DNA of 64,000 nucleotides from JAEXOD01 sp043805435 (GTDB lineage: Bacteria > Bacteroidota > Ignavibacteria > Ignavibacteriales > Melioribacteraceae). The stretch is from the NCBI GenBank assembly GCA_043805435.1, contig JAZDHY010000018.1, positions 172,520-236,519 on the forward strand. Reading direction: 5' to 3'. Positions 37,542-46,584 of this stretch are shown here, in pieces. Position 1 is the stretch's first letter; each line of letters begins with the position of its first letter. The notes below the pieces were generated by a model. The model saw only the letters and a list, made by a program, of their open reading frames with translations. It did not search any database and was not told where the DNA came from. A program made the position numbers and the translations under genes.

Positions 37542-37578
37542 TTTACCGCCGTAAATTTCTTCGTTAAAATTTCTAAAA

Positions 37579-40443
37579 TTATAAACTTAAGTTTGAAAAA
37601 TTAACTTTAAATCCTAATTTAATCAATCTTGGAATACCGTAATTAGTTGGATCTTGTTCTAACGATTTATAGTCAGAAACATAATTAGCACCACCGGTTA
37701 TAGCTTTTTTTCTTCCTTCTTCAGTTAATAAATAACCGGAAGTAGAAGCACTACCTGTACTACGATAAACAGTAATAACATTATCAGCATCTAATAAATT
37801 TTCAACCCAAAGATATGGAGTTAAGAAAATATTATCGCCAATTTTAAATGATTTTTCTAATCTTACATCTATCCTATTTGAACCCGGGCCATAAGAAGAA
37901 TTTACATACCCTGTATTATCGCCCCAGTTTGTTTCAGCTCCCGGAGTCAAATCTTGTGATTGTAGAGGAGTGTAAGGTCTTCCGCTGTTAAAAGAGATAA
38001 GAGCATTTAAAGAGACCATTTCCAAAAAGCCTAATTCGCCTTCAGGTGCATAAAAGTTAAAATTAATTACACCGGTATGTCTTTGGTCAAAATCTAAAGG
38101 AGCAATTACTTTTGGAGTTTCACCATTTGTATTTCTAAATGCTGCCGTTACAGCCGAGTTAGTTGCTGAACCGGTTCCTTCTGCAAGAGAATATGTATAA
38201 TCAAAGTTTAATCCAAAATAACTTAATTTAGATAAAGTTAATGATAATACAACACCTTTAATTGTTCCAAAGTCGGAATTGTAAGGTCTATAATAACGCG
38301 ATACTTGTCCGCCTTCACTTCTTCTAAAAAATACGGTTTCGTTATTTACTAAACCTTTTGTATTTTTATAAAATGCAGTTAAGTTAAGAGCACCAAAATT
38401 ATCGCCTAAAACCTGTCTAAAACCAAGTTCGTATTGTGTAGTTTCTTCACTGTCAACATGCCCTGTATTAATACCAAGGTTATCATCTTTAACTAAAGTA
38501 TTAAGATTAGCTATTGAAGTAACAACATCCTGCAATGTAGGAGGTTGAATAAATTTACCATATTGTGCATGGAATACTGTTGAAGATGTAACAGGAAAAC
38601 CTAATCCTATACGTGGAGAAATAAATACTTCTGGATCTTTGGCAACAAAATCGCCGGCATCAAATTCAAATGGATCAGTACCGCCTGCAAATGGCAAAGA
38701 TTCGTCACGTAATATTTGTTCCTGAGAATCAAAATAATCAACACGCAAACCAAGGTTTAAAACTAAATCGCTTAATTCAAATCTATCTTGAACATAAGCA
38801 TAAATTACAGTAGGATGTTTTGGTTTTGCAGATGTTTGATATTCTCTTTCATCCGGTGTACCAATTTGAAAAGTAGTATAACCATCTTCACTGCTGGTGT
38901 TTTTGCCGGTAATATCATAACCAAAATAAAAAGGTGATTGCAAAGCAATTCTTTCTTCAATTGATTTTGTAGTATTATCCAGAGCAATTGCAACAGGAGC
39001 TAACGAATAAAAACGCAATGTATTATACTGCATACCACCGCCAACTTCAAGCAAGTGATTTTCAATTTGTGCAGTAAAATCAACATCAGCACTAAATGTA
39101 GTATTATTCATTTTTTGATATAAATTAGATACACGTCCTTTTCCAAAAAATAATTGTACGTCATCTAAAGTAACACGGCTTCCTTGTATTCCAAGGTAAG
39201 GAGCATTAGCAATAGTATCGCCATAAGCTTCTATATTATCAAACCAAACACCATCACCATTTTCACTTGCATAAACTTTATAACCAAGACTTAAATTCCA
39301 AAAAGAATTTGAAGAAAGGTTATGACTTAAACGTGTTGCAAAAGAATAGTTACCGGTTTCATATCTAGGATTATGTTCCGAATTATTTTTTGCATATGTA
39401 TGTAAATAAGTATTTCCTTCACGTGTGTTAATATTTGCACTTAATCTTAACGTAAAAGGATCAAAGTTATGTGTGGTTTTTGCAGTATATCTCCAAACAT
39501 TAGCACCATTATTAGGTAATACGTTTGTACTTAAACCCACGGTTGGGATGTTCAATTCAAGTGCAGAAGGATTTGAATCTAAAAACCAACCTCTTTCACC
39601 GGAAACAAAAAACGTATGATTTTTGTTGCCCGGAATAATTGGACCATCTAAAGTAGCAGTATAAAGATTGTATCCATAATCATCAGTAAAAGATGATGTT
39701 AAAACATCACCAAAAACATTGTAAGTAGGAGAACCTGATTTAGTGGTAACATTGATGATACCTGATTGAGCCTGACCATATTTTGCTTCATATCCACCAA
39801 TCTGGAATGATAACTGATCAATAGCTGCGTTGCTTACCTGGGAATTATTTGTTCCTGAATAAGCATCGTTTTGAGCAATACCATCTACTATATATAAAAC
39901 TTCACCACCACGACCACCACGTACGTTGATAGTTGCGTTACCATCTGCACCACCGCTGCCTTCGGCTATTATTACACCAGCCTGCAATGATGCTAAATTA
40001 GATACACCTTTTACAGGTAATCTTTGAATTTGTTTTGAATCGATTACTTTTACTGTATTTGTTGATTTTTCTTCAAAGAATTTTTTATCAGTAATCACAA
40101 TTTCATCCATTGATAAACCGGCACTTAATATTTGGTTAAGCTCGTAAGTGATACCAGTAACAATTCGAACGTCTTTAACTATTTTAGTACCATAACCCAC
40201 AAAACTTATCTGAACATCATAAGTTCCTGGAGTAATATTTAATATAAAATAATTTCCGTTCAAATCTGCTGCTGCACCTTGCGATGTATTAACTAAAGTT
40301 ATATTAGCACCCGGTAATGGCTCGTTCGATTCAGCATCCAATATTTTTCCGGCAAGTTTTCCAGAACCTGACTGAGCAAAAATGCTGCTGAATGAAAAAA
40401 CTATCATAAATAAAATTAGTGAAAAAGTACTCAACTTTTTCAT
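37579..40443 (-). CDS. TonB-dependent receptor with N-terminal carboxypeptidase-regulatory-like domain
   Basis: The 954-residue protein has a signal peptide (about 1-23), a beta-sandwich domain (about 27-105, KLAGKILDAESNEPLPGANI), a plug domain (about 125-235, with VRGGRGGEVLYIVDGIAQND) and a barrel to the C-terminus. Such receptors import large ligands across the outer membrane using TonB energy. The substrate cannot be read from sequence, and no SusD partner gene lies next to it. The gene precedes a large T9SS cargo gene by 37 bp, so they are co-transcribed. CGGAG lies before the ATG. Confidence 0.92.
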   Translation of the reverse strand: MKKLSTFSLILFMIVFSFSSIFAQSGSGKLAGKILDAESNEPLPGANITLVNTSQGAAADLNGNYFILNITPGTYDVQISFVGYGTKIVKDVRIVTGITYELNQILSAGLSMDEIVITDKKFFEEKSTNTVKVIDSKQIQRLPVKGVSNLASLQAGVIIAEGSGGADGNATINVRGGRGGEVLYIVDGIAQNDAYSGTNNSQVSNAAIDQLSFQIGGYEAKYGQAQSGIINVTTKSGSPTYNVFGDVLTSSFTDDYGYNLYTATLDGPIIPGNKNHTFFVSGERGWFLDSNPSALELNIPTVGLSTNVLPNNGANVWRYTAKTTHNFDPFTLRLSANINTREGNTYLHTYAKNNSEHNPRYETGNYSFATRLSHNLSSNSFWNLSLGYKVYASENGDGVWFDNIEAYGDTIANAPYLGIQGSRVTLDDVQLFFGKGRVSNLYQKMNNTTFSADVDFTAQIENHLLEVGGGMQYNTLRFYSLAPVAIALDNTTKSIEERIALQSPFYFGYDITGKNTSSEDGYTTFQIGTPDEREYQTSAKPKHPTVIYAYVQDRFELSDLVLNLGLRVDYFDSQEQILRDESLPFAGGTDPFEFDAGDFVAKDPEVFISPRIGLGFPVTSSTVFHAQYGKFIQPPTLQDVVTSIANLNTLVKDDNLGINTGHVDSEETTQYELGFRQVLGDNFGALNLTAFYKNTKGLVNNETVFFRRSEGGQVSRYYRPYNSDFGTIKGVVLSLTLSKLSYFGLNFDYTYSLAEGTGSATNSAVTAAFRNTNGETPKVIAPLDFDQRHTGVINFNFYAPEGELGFLEMVSLNALISFNSGRPYTPLQSQDLTPGAETNWGDNTGYVNSSYGPGSNRIDVRLEKSFKIGDNIFLTPYLWVENLLDADNVITVYRSTGSASTSGYLLTEEGRKKAITGGANYVSDYKSLEQDPTNYGIPRLIKLGFKVNFSNLSL

Positions 40444-40523
40444 AGCGACTCCGGTTTTTAAAGAGAAAAATAACTTATTTGTCTATTTTTTTTCAATTGG
40501 GAATTAAGATTTGTTAGTTAAAT

Positions 40524-40559
40524 AAAAAGGGGGTTCTCCCTTATTCAGGAAGAACCCTT
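40524..40559 (-). terminator. Rho-independent terminator after the Asp-box T9SS gene
   Basis: On the minus strand GGGTTCTTCC pairs with GGGAGAACCC (one G-T pair) and CTTTTT follows. It separates the T9SS gene at 40577 from the TonB receptor gene. Confidence 0.85.
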
Positions 40560-40576
40560 CATTCTAATTTATAGAA

Positions 40577-42394
40577 TTACTTCAATAACATCATCTTTTT
40601 AACATTTTGGAAATTTCCGGCTTGCATTTTATAAACATACATGCCTGATGCTAAATTAGCAGCATTAAAGTTTACATTATGTGAACCGGCTGTCATTGTT
40701 TGATTAACCAATGTAGCAACTTCATTTCCTAAAATATCATAAACCTTTAAAGTAACAAAACTATTTTCAGGAACTGAATATTTAATAGTTGTTGTTGGGT
40801 TAAATGGGTTAGGATAGTTTTGAGCTAAATTAAAACTATAGTTTGCACTAATTTCGTCTTCTACACCACTAATTACAAAAGGTACAGCTGCAATATATAT
40901 ATCATGCGGAGCTACAGGGTCAACTACTGCACCGGTAAAACCGGTTTCGTAATAATACATACTGTAAGCTTCATATGAGTTTTCACCGGTTTTTTTGATG
41001 ATTGGAGCTAAGTGAGAACCGTTTTCGTTCATTCCTGGTGTTTGAGTTAAGTTCATTGGTTCCGGCAAATAATCACCATCCAATTTTCTGTAATTCATAA
41101 AAATATCGCATAATGAATCACCGGGTACGTTTGAAGTTACGTATTGAGCTACAAATACATCACGATCTACGTTAGTAGCCAAATAAACTGAAAAGCCCAT
41201 TTGTCCTAATCCGGGACCGTCTTGTTGAGTAAATGTAGAATCCCATAAAGCGTCTCCTTCAGCAATAATTTTAGCATCCCAGCCAGCTTCTGTTTCAATA
41301 AATTCAACTATAGCATTATAACCATAATCAGTTGAAACTGCAGAATCTATATCTGTTAAACCGGTTACTAAATGAACCATTCCGTTTTTATCAACATTAA
41401 TATCACCGGTAATAGAAATTGTGTTGCCATCGCCTTTGTTATAATCCCATAATCTGTCATATTTAGCAGTAGCCGAAATTGCACTCCAGTCAACTGTTTT
41501 ATAATCTGACCATGTTGCACCTTGATCGGTTGATTTACTGTAACCAATTCCCCAACCGCCTACACCAACCCAAGCATTAGGAATTACTGTATCATCAAAA
41601 GAACCAACCATACCATAATATTGTACGCCATTAAAAGCAACGCCGCCACAAGTTGAGCCTCCGTTATCACCAAAAGCTGCAGAATTCCATTGTGTAGGAA
41701 CTATTTTTTCAATAGTTGCCCAGTCATTTGTTCTGTATAAATCGCTGCCTGCATTTCCGTCAACACTATAATCAGATACCCAGAATACATAAGCACTCAT
41801 ATCATCAGCCCAGCAAGGAACTTGTGAACTATATAACGGATCGCCTGTTACTTCGGCTGAAAAATCTGAAGTCATTAAATCTGTTGCTACTCCGTAACCA
41901 ATACCACCAAAAGCACCGCCAACTAACTGCGGCCAAGAAAAAACACCCGATACACTTGCAACATCGGTACCTTTTGTTGGGTTTGATAAACACATACTTG
42001 GGTAACGGCCATTATTTGGTGCCATACCGTTTTGAACTGAAGTTGTACTTTGTGTATATGTAGCACCACCATCGTAAGAATTATTCCACCAGATAGTACC
42101 GGTTCCGCCTAAAGCTGCTGTACCTCTGTGAACAACAGAAATAACATTTGCATAAGGATCAAATGCTACCGGATTTAATGCACCGATTGCAGGTCCGTAA
42201 CAGTTACCCATTACGTCTACATAAATATATTGTTGTGCTGTTTGAGGGGTTACGTGCTGAAGATTTGAATTAACGTTTTCAATAGCAGTACCCTGATCAA
42301 ATTTTACAGGTGCCTTTTTTTGTTTTTCTTGAGCGAAAAGCAACATTGGCATTAAAGCAATTACAAGAACTAAAGTAACATATTTTTTAAACAT
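40577..42394 (-). CDS. T9SS-exported protein with sialidase-type Asp-box motifs
   Basis: The 605-residue protein has a signal peptide (about 1-21, LLFAQ) and a C-terminal T9SS sorting domain (LAQNYPNPFNPTTTIKYSV, then VYDILGNEVATL). The middle region contains Asp-box motifs of the S-x-D-x-G-x-T-W kind: SYDGGATY near residue 108 and STDQGATWSD near 290. These point to a beta-propeller of the sialidase/BNR type, although the catalytic Arg triad of sialidases was not identified. It is likely a surface or secreted protein. AGGGAG precedes the ATG, and its own terminator follows. Confidence 0.75.
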   Translation of the reverse strand: MFKKYVTLVLVIALMPMLLFAQEKQKKAPVKFDQGTAIENVNSNLQHVTPQTAQQYIYVDVMGNCYGPAIGALNPVAFDPYANVISVVHRGTAALGGTGTIWWNNSYDGGATYTQSTTSVQNGMAPNNGRYPSMCLSNPTKGTDVASVSGVFSWPQLVGGAFGGIGYGVATDLMTSDFSAEVTGDPLYSSQVPCWADDMSAYVFWVSDYSVDGNAGSDLYRTNDWATIEKIVPTQWNSAAFGDNGGSTCGGVAFNGVQYYGMVGSFDDTVIPNAWVGVGGWGIGYSKSTDQGATWSDYKTVDWSAISATAKYDRLWDYNKGDGNTISITGDINVDKNGMVHLVTGLTDIDSAVSTDYGYNAIVEFIETEAGWDAKIIAEGDALWDSTFTQQDGPGLGQMGFSVYLATNVDRDVFVAQYVTSNVPGDSLCDIFMNYRKLDGDYLPEPMNLTQTPGMNENGSHLAPIIKKTGENSYEAYSMYYYETGFTGAVVDPVAPHDIYIAAVPFVISGVEDEISANYSFNLAQNYPNPFNPTTTIKYSVPENSFVTLKVYDILGNEVATLVNQTMTAGSHNVNFNAANLASGMYVYKMQAGNFQNVKKMMLLK

Positions 42395-43100
42395 GTTAAC
42401 TCCCTATTTAATTGATAGATGTTGTTAATTAATAATAAAACTTTTTTATTTCTTAAACGTCTTAATAATAAGAAATAGTTTATTATTTACAATAGATGAC
42501 TTATAAAATAATAATTTAAATTTGTTAAGTCAAGAAGCAAATTAATTCTATTTCCTTTATTTTAGGTAAAACTTTAAAATACAAGGTCTAATAAACAATT
42601 TTATTAGTTTTTTGTCAATAACTTTTTATGTGCATTGCACAATTTAGTACCTTTTTTTATATTTATTTTTCCCCTTTTTCCTCCATAAATTCTTATTTTT
42701 AATAATTTTTTTACAAACTTTTTTTATTATTATGCAATAATATATAATTTTTTGTATAAATATGCACAATAAAAATATAAAAAGAGCATAATTATTTATT
42801 TTTTAATAAAATTATTCAACTTTTTTTTATAAAAATAATTTAACTCAAATTAATATTAAAGAATTATTTGTTAAATTTTTATTTTTTAAAAAAAATGCAC
42901 ATTTTTTTACATTAAATTATAAGTCAATAATTATTTTAATTAATTTATTGGTTTTTATCTTTATATAATATTAATCTAAACGTAAAATATAATTTTTAAA
43001 ACGAATACAATGGATACACCCGCCCCACAATAATACCAATCAATATTTAATGCCGCTGCGCTGCAGCTCCAATATTTGCGGTTTATTATTAGGCTATATA
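42395..43100. other. Very AT-rich noncoding stretch upstream of the Asp-box gene
   Basis: About 700 bp of nearly pure A and T with long T and A runs, and no credible gene on either strand. The promoter of the Asp-box T9SS gene presumably lies at its left end. A small GC-rich island (gccgctgcgctgcagc) appears near 43052, where the repeat region begins. Confidence 0.6.
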
Positions 43101-43742
43101 CATTCCTCCCGCTATGCGGGATTATACATACAATTTATTGTTATTTCTTTTTTATAATATTGGTTATCAAATAATATATTATAATTTTTATAATAACATT
43201 AAAAAACTGAATATATTTCTATTGCGTTTATCAAATGTTTATAGAAACACAAAATAAACAAACCATTCCGAGCTACAGAGTAGCGATATGTTTGTTAATA
43301 TTTCGTTAATTATTTATTTTGTGTCGCAGCTACGCAGCTTTTTGTTGTCCGGAGTTCATTTTTTCTATAAACATTCCTCCCGCTATGCGGGATTATACAT
43401 ACAATTTATTGTTATTTGTTTGTTAAAATATTGGTTACCAATTAAAATATTTTTATTTATTTTGAAGACATTTGGCAGAATATATTTCAATCCCGAATGA
43501 TACCAACAATTTAACATTTATCTGTTTTTAAAACATTCATTACCAAATAATATATTATAATTTTTATAATAACATTAAAAAACTGAATATATTTCTATTG
43601 CGTTTATCAAATGTTTATAGAAACACAAAATAAACAAACCATTTTGAAATATTTCGTTAATCATTTATTTTGTGTCGCAGCTACGCAGCTCTTGGTTGTC
43701 CGGAGTTCATTTTTTCTATAAACATTCCTCCCGCTATGCGGG
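43101..43742 (+). repeat. Hairpin element repeated three times
   Basis: cattcctcccgctatgcggg occurs at 43101, 43372 and 43723. It contains the perfect hairpin CCCGC-TAT-GCGGG at 43108-43120, 43379-43391 and 43730-43742. All three lie in the same orientation and share AT-rich flanks (attatacatacaatttattg, diverged in the third copy). No T-run follows. Confidence 0.85.
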
Positions 43743-43880
43743 ATGATATATACAGTTTAATCGTTATTTGTTTGTTAAAATATTGGTTACCAATTAAAAT
43801 ATTTTAATTTATTTTGAAGACATTTAGCAGAATATATTTTCAATCCCGAATGATACCAACAATTTTACAATTATCTGTTT
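43165..43880 (+). repeat. Imperfect direct duplication, two copies of about 340-365 bp
   Basis: Copy 1 runs 43165-43529 and copy 2 runs 43541-43880. They match closely from tatcaaataatatattata to the end. Copy 1 contains about 25 extra bases around 43269-43294, including a small hairpin GCTAC-AGA-GTAGC (43272-43284). A reading frame of 70 codons exists inside copy 1 but is disrupted in copy 2, so the region is best seen as noncoding. The flank to 44118 holds no gene. Confidence 0.8.
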
Positions 43881-44118
43881 GTTATAATATTGGTTACCAA
43901 TTATAATATTTGATTTTTAAAGAGGATATTTAAAAACAGAAATATAATTCAGTTGCAAAAAACTGAATCAAAACTTATATATTTCCACAGATGGTTTACT
44001 CATTCCGAATTAGCAATATTGTAACAATATTATTACATTCCCCGCCCGATATATCACCACTGTAAATAATATTTAATGATCCTCATCATTACCCGCCGGT
44101 ATGTTTTGTTTAAACTGC

Positions 44119-44151
44119 AAAAAGCCTCCCCATATAACGAGGAGGCTTTTT
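44119..44151. terminator. Strong terminator after trxA, symmetric
   Basis: AAAAAGCCTCC and GGAGGCTTTTT form a perfect 11-bp stem with an 11-nt loop. The A-run and T-run flanks allow function on both strands; on the minus strand it ends the long run that finishes with thioredoxin. Confidence 0.92.
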
Positions 44152-44172
44152 GACTAATTAAAAGCAATATAA

Positions 44173-44496
44173 TTAAGCTAACATTTGAGCAATTTTTTGT
44201 TCAAAAACATTTTTAGATTGTGCACCAATAATAGTGTCAACAACTTTACCGCCTTTAAGAAGCAATACTGTTGGAATACTGCGCACGCCATACGTAACAG
44301 CAATCTGTTGATTTGCATCAACATCAAGTTTACCTATTTTAACTTTACCTTCATATACAGAAGCTAAATCTTCCATAATTGGGGCTATCATTCTGCAAGG
44401 GCCGCACCATACTGCCCAAAAATCAACAACAACCGGAATGCCGGATTCTAAAGCCTCAAGTTTAAAATTTTCATCTGTAAACGTAAAAGGTTTCAT
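44173..44496 (-). CDS. trxA: Thioredoxin
   Basis: Thioredoxin reduces protein disulfides in the cytoplasm, taking electrons from thioredoxin reductase. The 107-residue protein has the active site WCGPC with C31 and C34 and the cis-proline loop VRSIPTVLLL near residue 75. GAAGGAG lies six bases before the ATG. It is the last gene of the long minus-strand run, about 20 bp before the terminator. Confidence 0.97.
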   Translation of the reverse strand: MKPFTFTDENFKLEALESGIPVVVDFWAVWCGPCRMIAPIMEDLASVYEGKVKIGKLDVDANQQIAVTYGVRSIPTVLLLKGGKVVDTIIGAQSKNVFEQKIAQMLA

Positions 44497-44512
44497 TTTA
44501 TTCTCCTTCTTA

Positions 44513-45661
44513 TTATTTAAATATTTTTCCGTTTTTCTTCAATGCGTCACGGGCAATAATACCAAGCTGAATTTCGTTTGTACCTTCAAATATTCTATTA
44601 ATTCTCGAATCGCGATAAAATCTTTCAATGGGTAATTCTTTAGAGTAACCCATACCGCCATGAATTTGAACAGCAAAATCTGCAATTTTATCAAGGGACT
44701 CGGAACAATAATATTTAACCATTGCCGACTGAGTAGAAATATCTTTTTTCAAATCATAATCAATGGCTGTTCTATAAACAATAGACTCCATATTATAAAT
44801 CATAATAGACATTTGAGCAATCATATGTTGAATTGCTTGGAAATTGCTAATAGTTTGGTCAAATTGTTTTCTTTGTTTTGAATAGGAAATGGAAAGTTCC
44901 AATAATTCCTTAGAAGCACCAAGACAACATGCACCAAGGCCTAATCTTCCGGCATCCAAAGTTTTCATAGCAATTAAAAATCCGCGTCCGTCTTGTCCTA
45001 ATAAATTTTCTTTTGGTACTCTTACGTTATCCAAGGTAATTGCATTGGTAGTGCTACCTTTTATTCCCATTTTCTTTTCTGAAGGACCGGCAATAAAACC
45101 TGGCGTTTTTGTTTCAACAATAAAAGCACTAATACCTTTTTCTGTACGGGCAAAAACAGAAACAATATCGGCAATACCACCATTTGTAATCCACAATTTT
45201 TCGCCATTAATAACCCATTCGTCACCATCAAGAACAGCTTTGGTTTTAAGATTAAAAGCATCCGAACCAGCCTGTGCTTCAGTTAAACAATAAGCACCAA
45301 TAGCCTCACCGGAGGCAAGACGTGTTAAGTATTTTTTCTTTTGGTCTTCAGTTCCGCCAATGTAAATGGCATTGGAACCAATGGATTGATGAGCACCAAT
45401 TAAGGTTGCTGTACTCATACATCCGCGGGCAATTTCTTCCTGTGAAATACAGTAACCTACTTCACCAAATCCACCACCTCCGTATTCTTCCGGAAAAGCA
45501 ACACCAAGCACACCAATTTCGGCTAACTTTTTAATTAGTTCTTGGGGGATTTTTTCATCGGTATCAATTTTTGCAGCAATCGGTTTAATTTCGTTATTTA
45601 CAAAATCCTTAACCATATCTCGAAGCATTTTTTGTTCTTCGGTAAATTCAAATTTTACCAT
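44513..45661 (-). CDS. Acyl-CoA dehydrogenase
   Basis: This FAD enzyme oxidises acyl-CoA to trans-2-enoyl-CoA in fatty-acid or amino-acid breakdown. The 382-residue length is typical. Family motifs include CLTEAQAGSDAFNLKT near residue 125, GFLIAMKTLDAGRLGLGA near 225 and the C-terminal DSRINRIFEGTNEIQLGIIA, which carries the catalytic Glu at the place used by short- and medium-chain enzymes. Chain-length preference is not fixed by this. It lies 16 bp upstream of trxA. Confidence 0.93.
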   Translation of the reverse strand: MVKFEFTEEQKMLRDMVKDFVNNEIKPIAAKIDTDEKIPQELIKKLAEIGVLGVAFPEEYGGGGFGEVGYCISQEEIARGCMSTATLIGAHQSIGSNAIYIGGTEDQKKKYLTRLASGEAIGAYCLTEAQAGSDAFNLKTKAVLDGDEWVINGEKLWITNGGIADIVSVFARTEKGISAFIVETKTPGFIAGPSEKKMGIKGSTTNAITLDNVRVPKENLLGQDGRGFLIAMKTLDAGRLGLGACCLGASKELLELSISYSKQRKQFDQTISNFQAIQHMIAQMSIMIYNMESIVYRTAIDYDLKKDISTQSAMVKYYCSESLDKIADFAVQIHGGMGYSKELPIERFYRDSRINRIFEGTNEIQLGIIARDALKKNGKIFK

Positions 45662-45682
45662 TCTTTCATTTCCTCACTAAAT

Positions 45683-46507
45683 TTATTTAATTGGTTGACT
45701 TACTTTATCGCCTATGTAATTTACAATAAATTCGCCGCCATCAACACCTATCACATTTCCACTAATCCAATCTGCTCTAGGGTCGCATAATAACAAAATT
45801 GCATTTGCCACATCTTCAGGGGTTGTTAACCTTCCACCGGGATTTTTGCTTTTAGCCGAAGAAAGCATTTTTTCATTTAATGGAATTTTTCTTAATGCCG
45901 GAGTGTCTGTAACACCGGCCATAATAGCATTTGCGGTAATATGCATACTACCAAGCTCAACAGCTAGTTGTCTTATATGCGATTCCATAGCAGCTTTAGC
46001 AGCAGAAACCGCACCATAATTAGGAATTACTGTTTGTGAACCGGCAGAAGTTAAACCAAAAATTCTGCCGCCTTCGGCAAATAAATCTCTATGAAGTAAT
46101 CCTTGAGTCCAATAAACTAAGCTATGGGCCATAACATCCAAAGTCATAACCATCTGTGCTTGCGAAATACAATCGTTTGGATTTTTAGCTACATACGGTT
46201 TTAATGTTCCAAAAGCCAAAGAATGTAATAATACATTAATATAACATGGCTCTTTACCCGAAAACATATCTTTAATTTCATCCAGTACATCATTTCTTCG
46301 TAGTTGATCTGCTGCATTTATATTGTAAAACAAAGCCTTTTGACCAAACTTTTCAATTTTCTTTATTAAAGTTTGAACTTGAGGCATTGTAGACAGTCTA
46401 TCTAAGTGCACGCCAATAATATTATAACCATTTTTGGCTAATGCCAAGGCCGTTGCACCTCCAAAACCACTGGAAGCACCTAATATTAAAGCCCATTTTT
46501 TTTCCAT
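45683..46507 (-). CDS. SDR-family enoyl-ACP reductase, FabL-like
   Basis: The 274-residue protein is a short-chain dehydrogenase with the cofactor loop GASSGFGGATA. The active site has Tyr and Lys spaced Y-x6-K (YGAVSAAK), the spacing of enoyl-ACP reductases rather than the Y-x3-K of ordinary SDRs. The segment TDTPALRKIPLNEKML and the NPGGRLTTPEDVA stretch resemble FabL. Such enzymes do the last reduction of each fatty-acid elongation cycle. It lies 21 bp upstream of an acyl-CoA dehydrogenase gene; a catabolic enoyl reductase is the alternative. Confidence 0.65.
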   Translation of the reverse strand: MEKKWALILGASSGFGGATALALAKNGYNIIGVHLDRLSTMPQVQTLIKKIEKFGQKALFYNINAADQLRRNDVLDEIKDMFSGKEPCYINVLLHSLAFGTLKPYVAKNPNDCISQAQMVMTLDVMAHSLVYWTQGLLHRDLFAEGGRIFGLTSAGSQTVIPNYGAVSAAKAAMESHIRQLAVELGSMHITANAIMAGVTDTPALRKIPLNEKMLSSAKSKNPGGRLTTPEDVANAILLLCDPRADWISGNVIGVDGGEFIVNYIGDKVSQPIK

Positions 46508-46584
46508 AGAACACCTTCTATATTATTTTGAATATTTAAAGTTTAAAGTTACAAAAGTAATTTTTTAATTCAAATAAGTTATTT

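Noticed and set aside
43288..43500. 70-codon plus-strand reading frame
   Set aside because: It lies inside the repeat region, contains the hairpin elements and is not preserved in the second copy of the duplication.
44889..45293. 134-codon plus-strand reading frame
   Set aside because: It is antisense to the acyl-CoA dehydrogenase gene, which has all family motifs.
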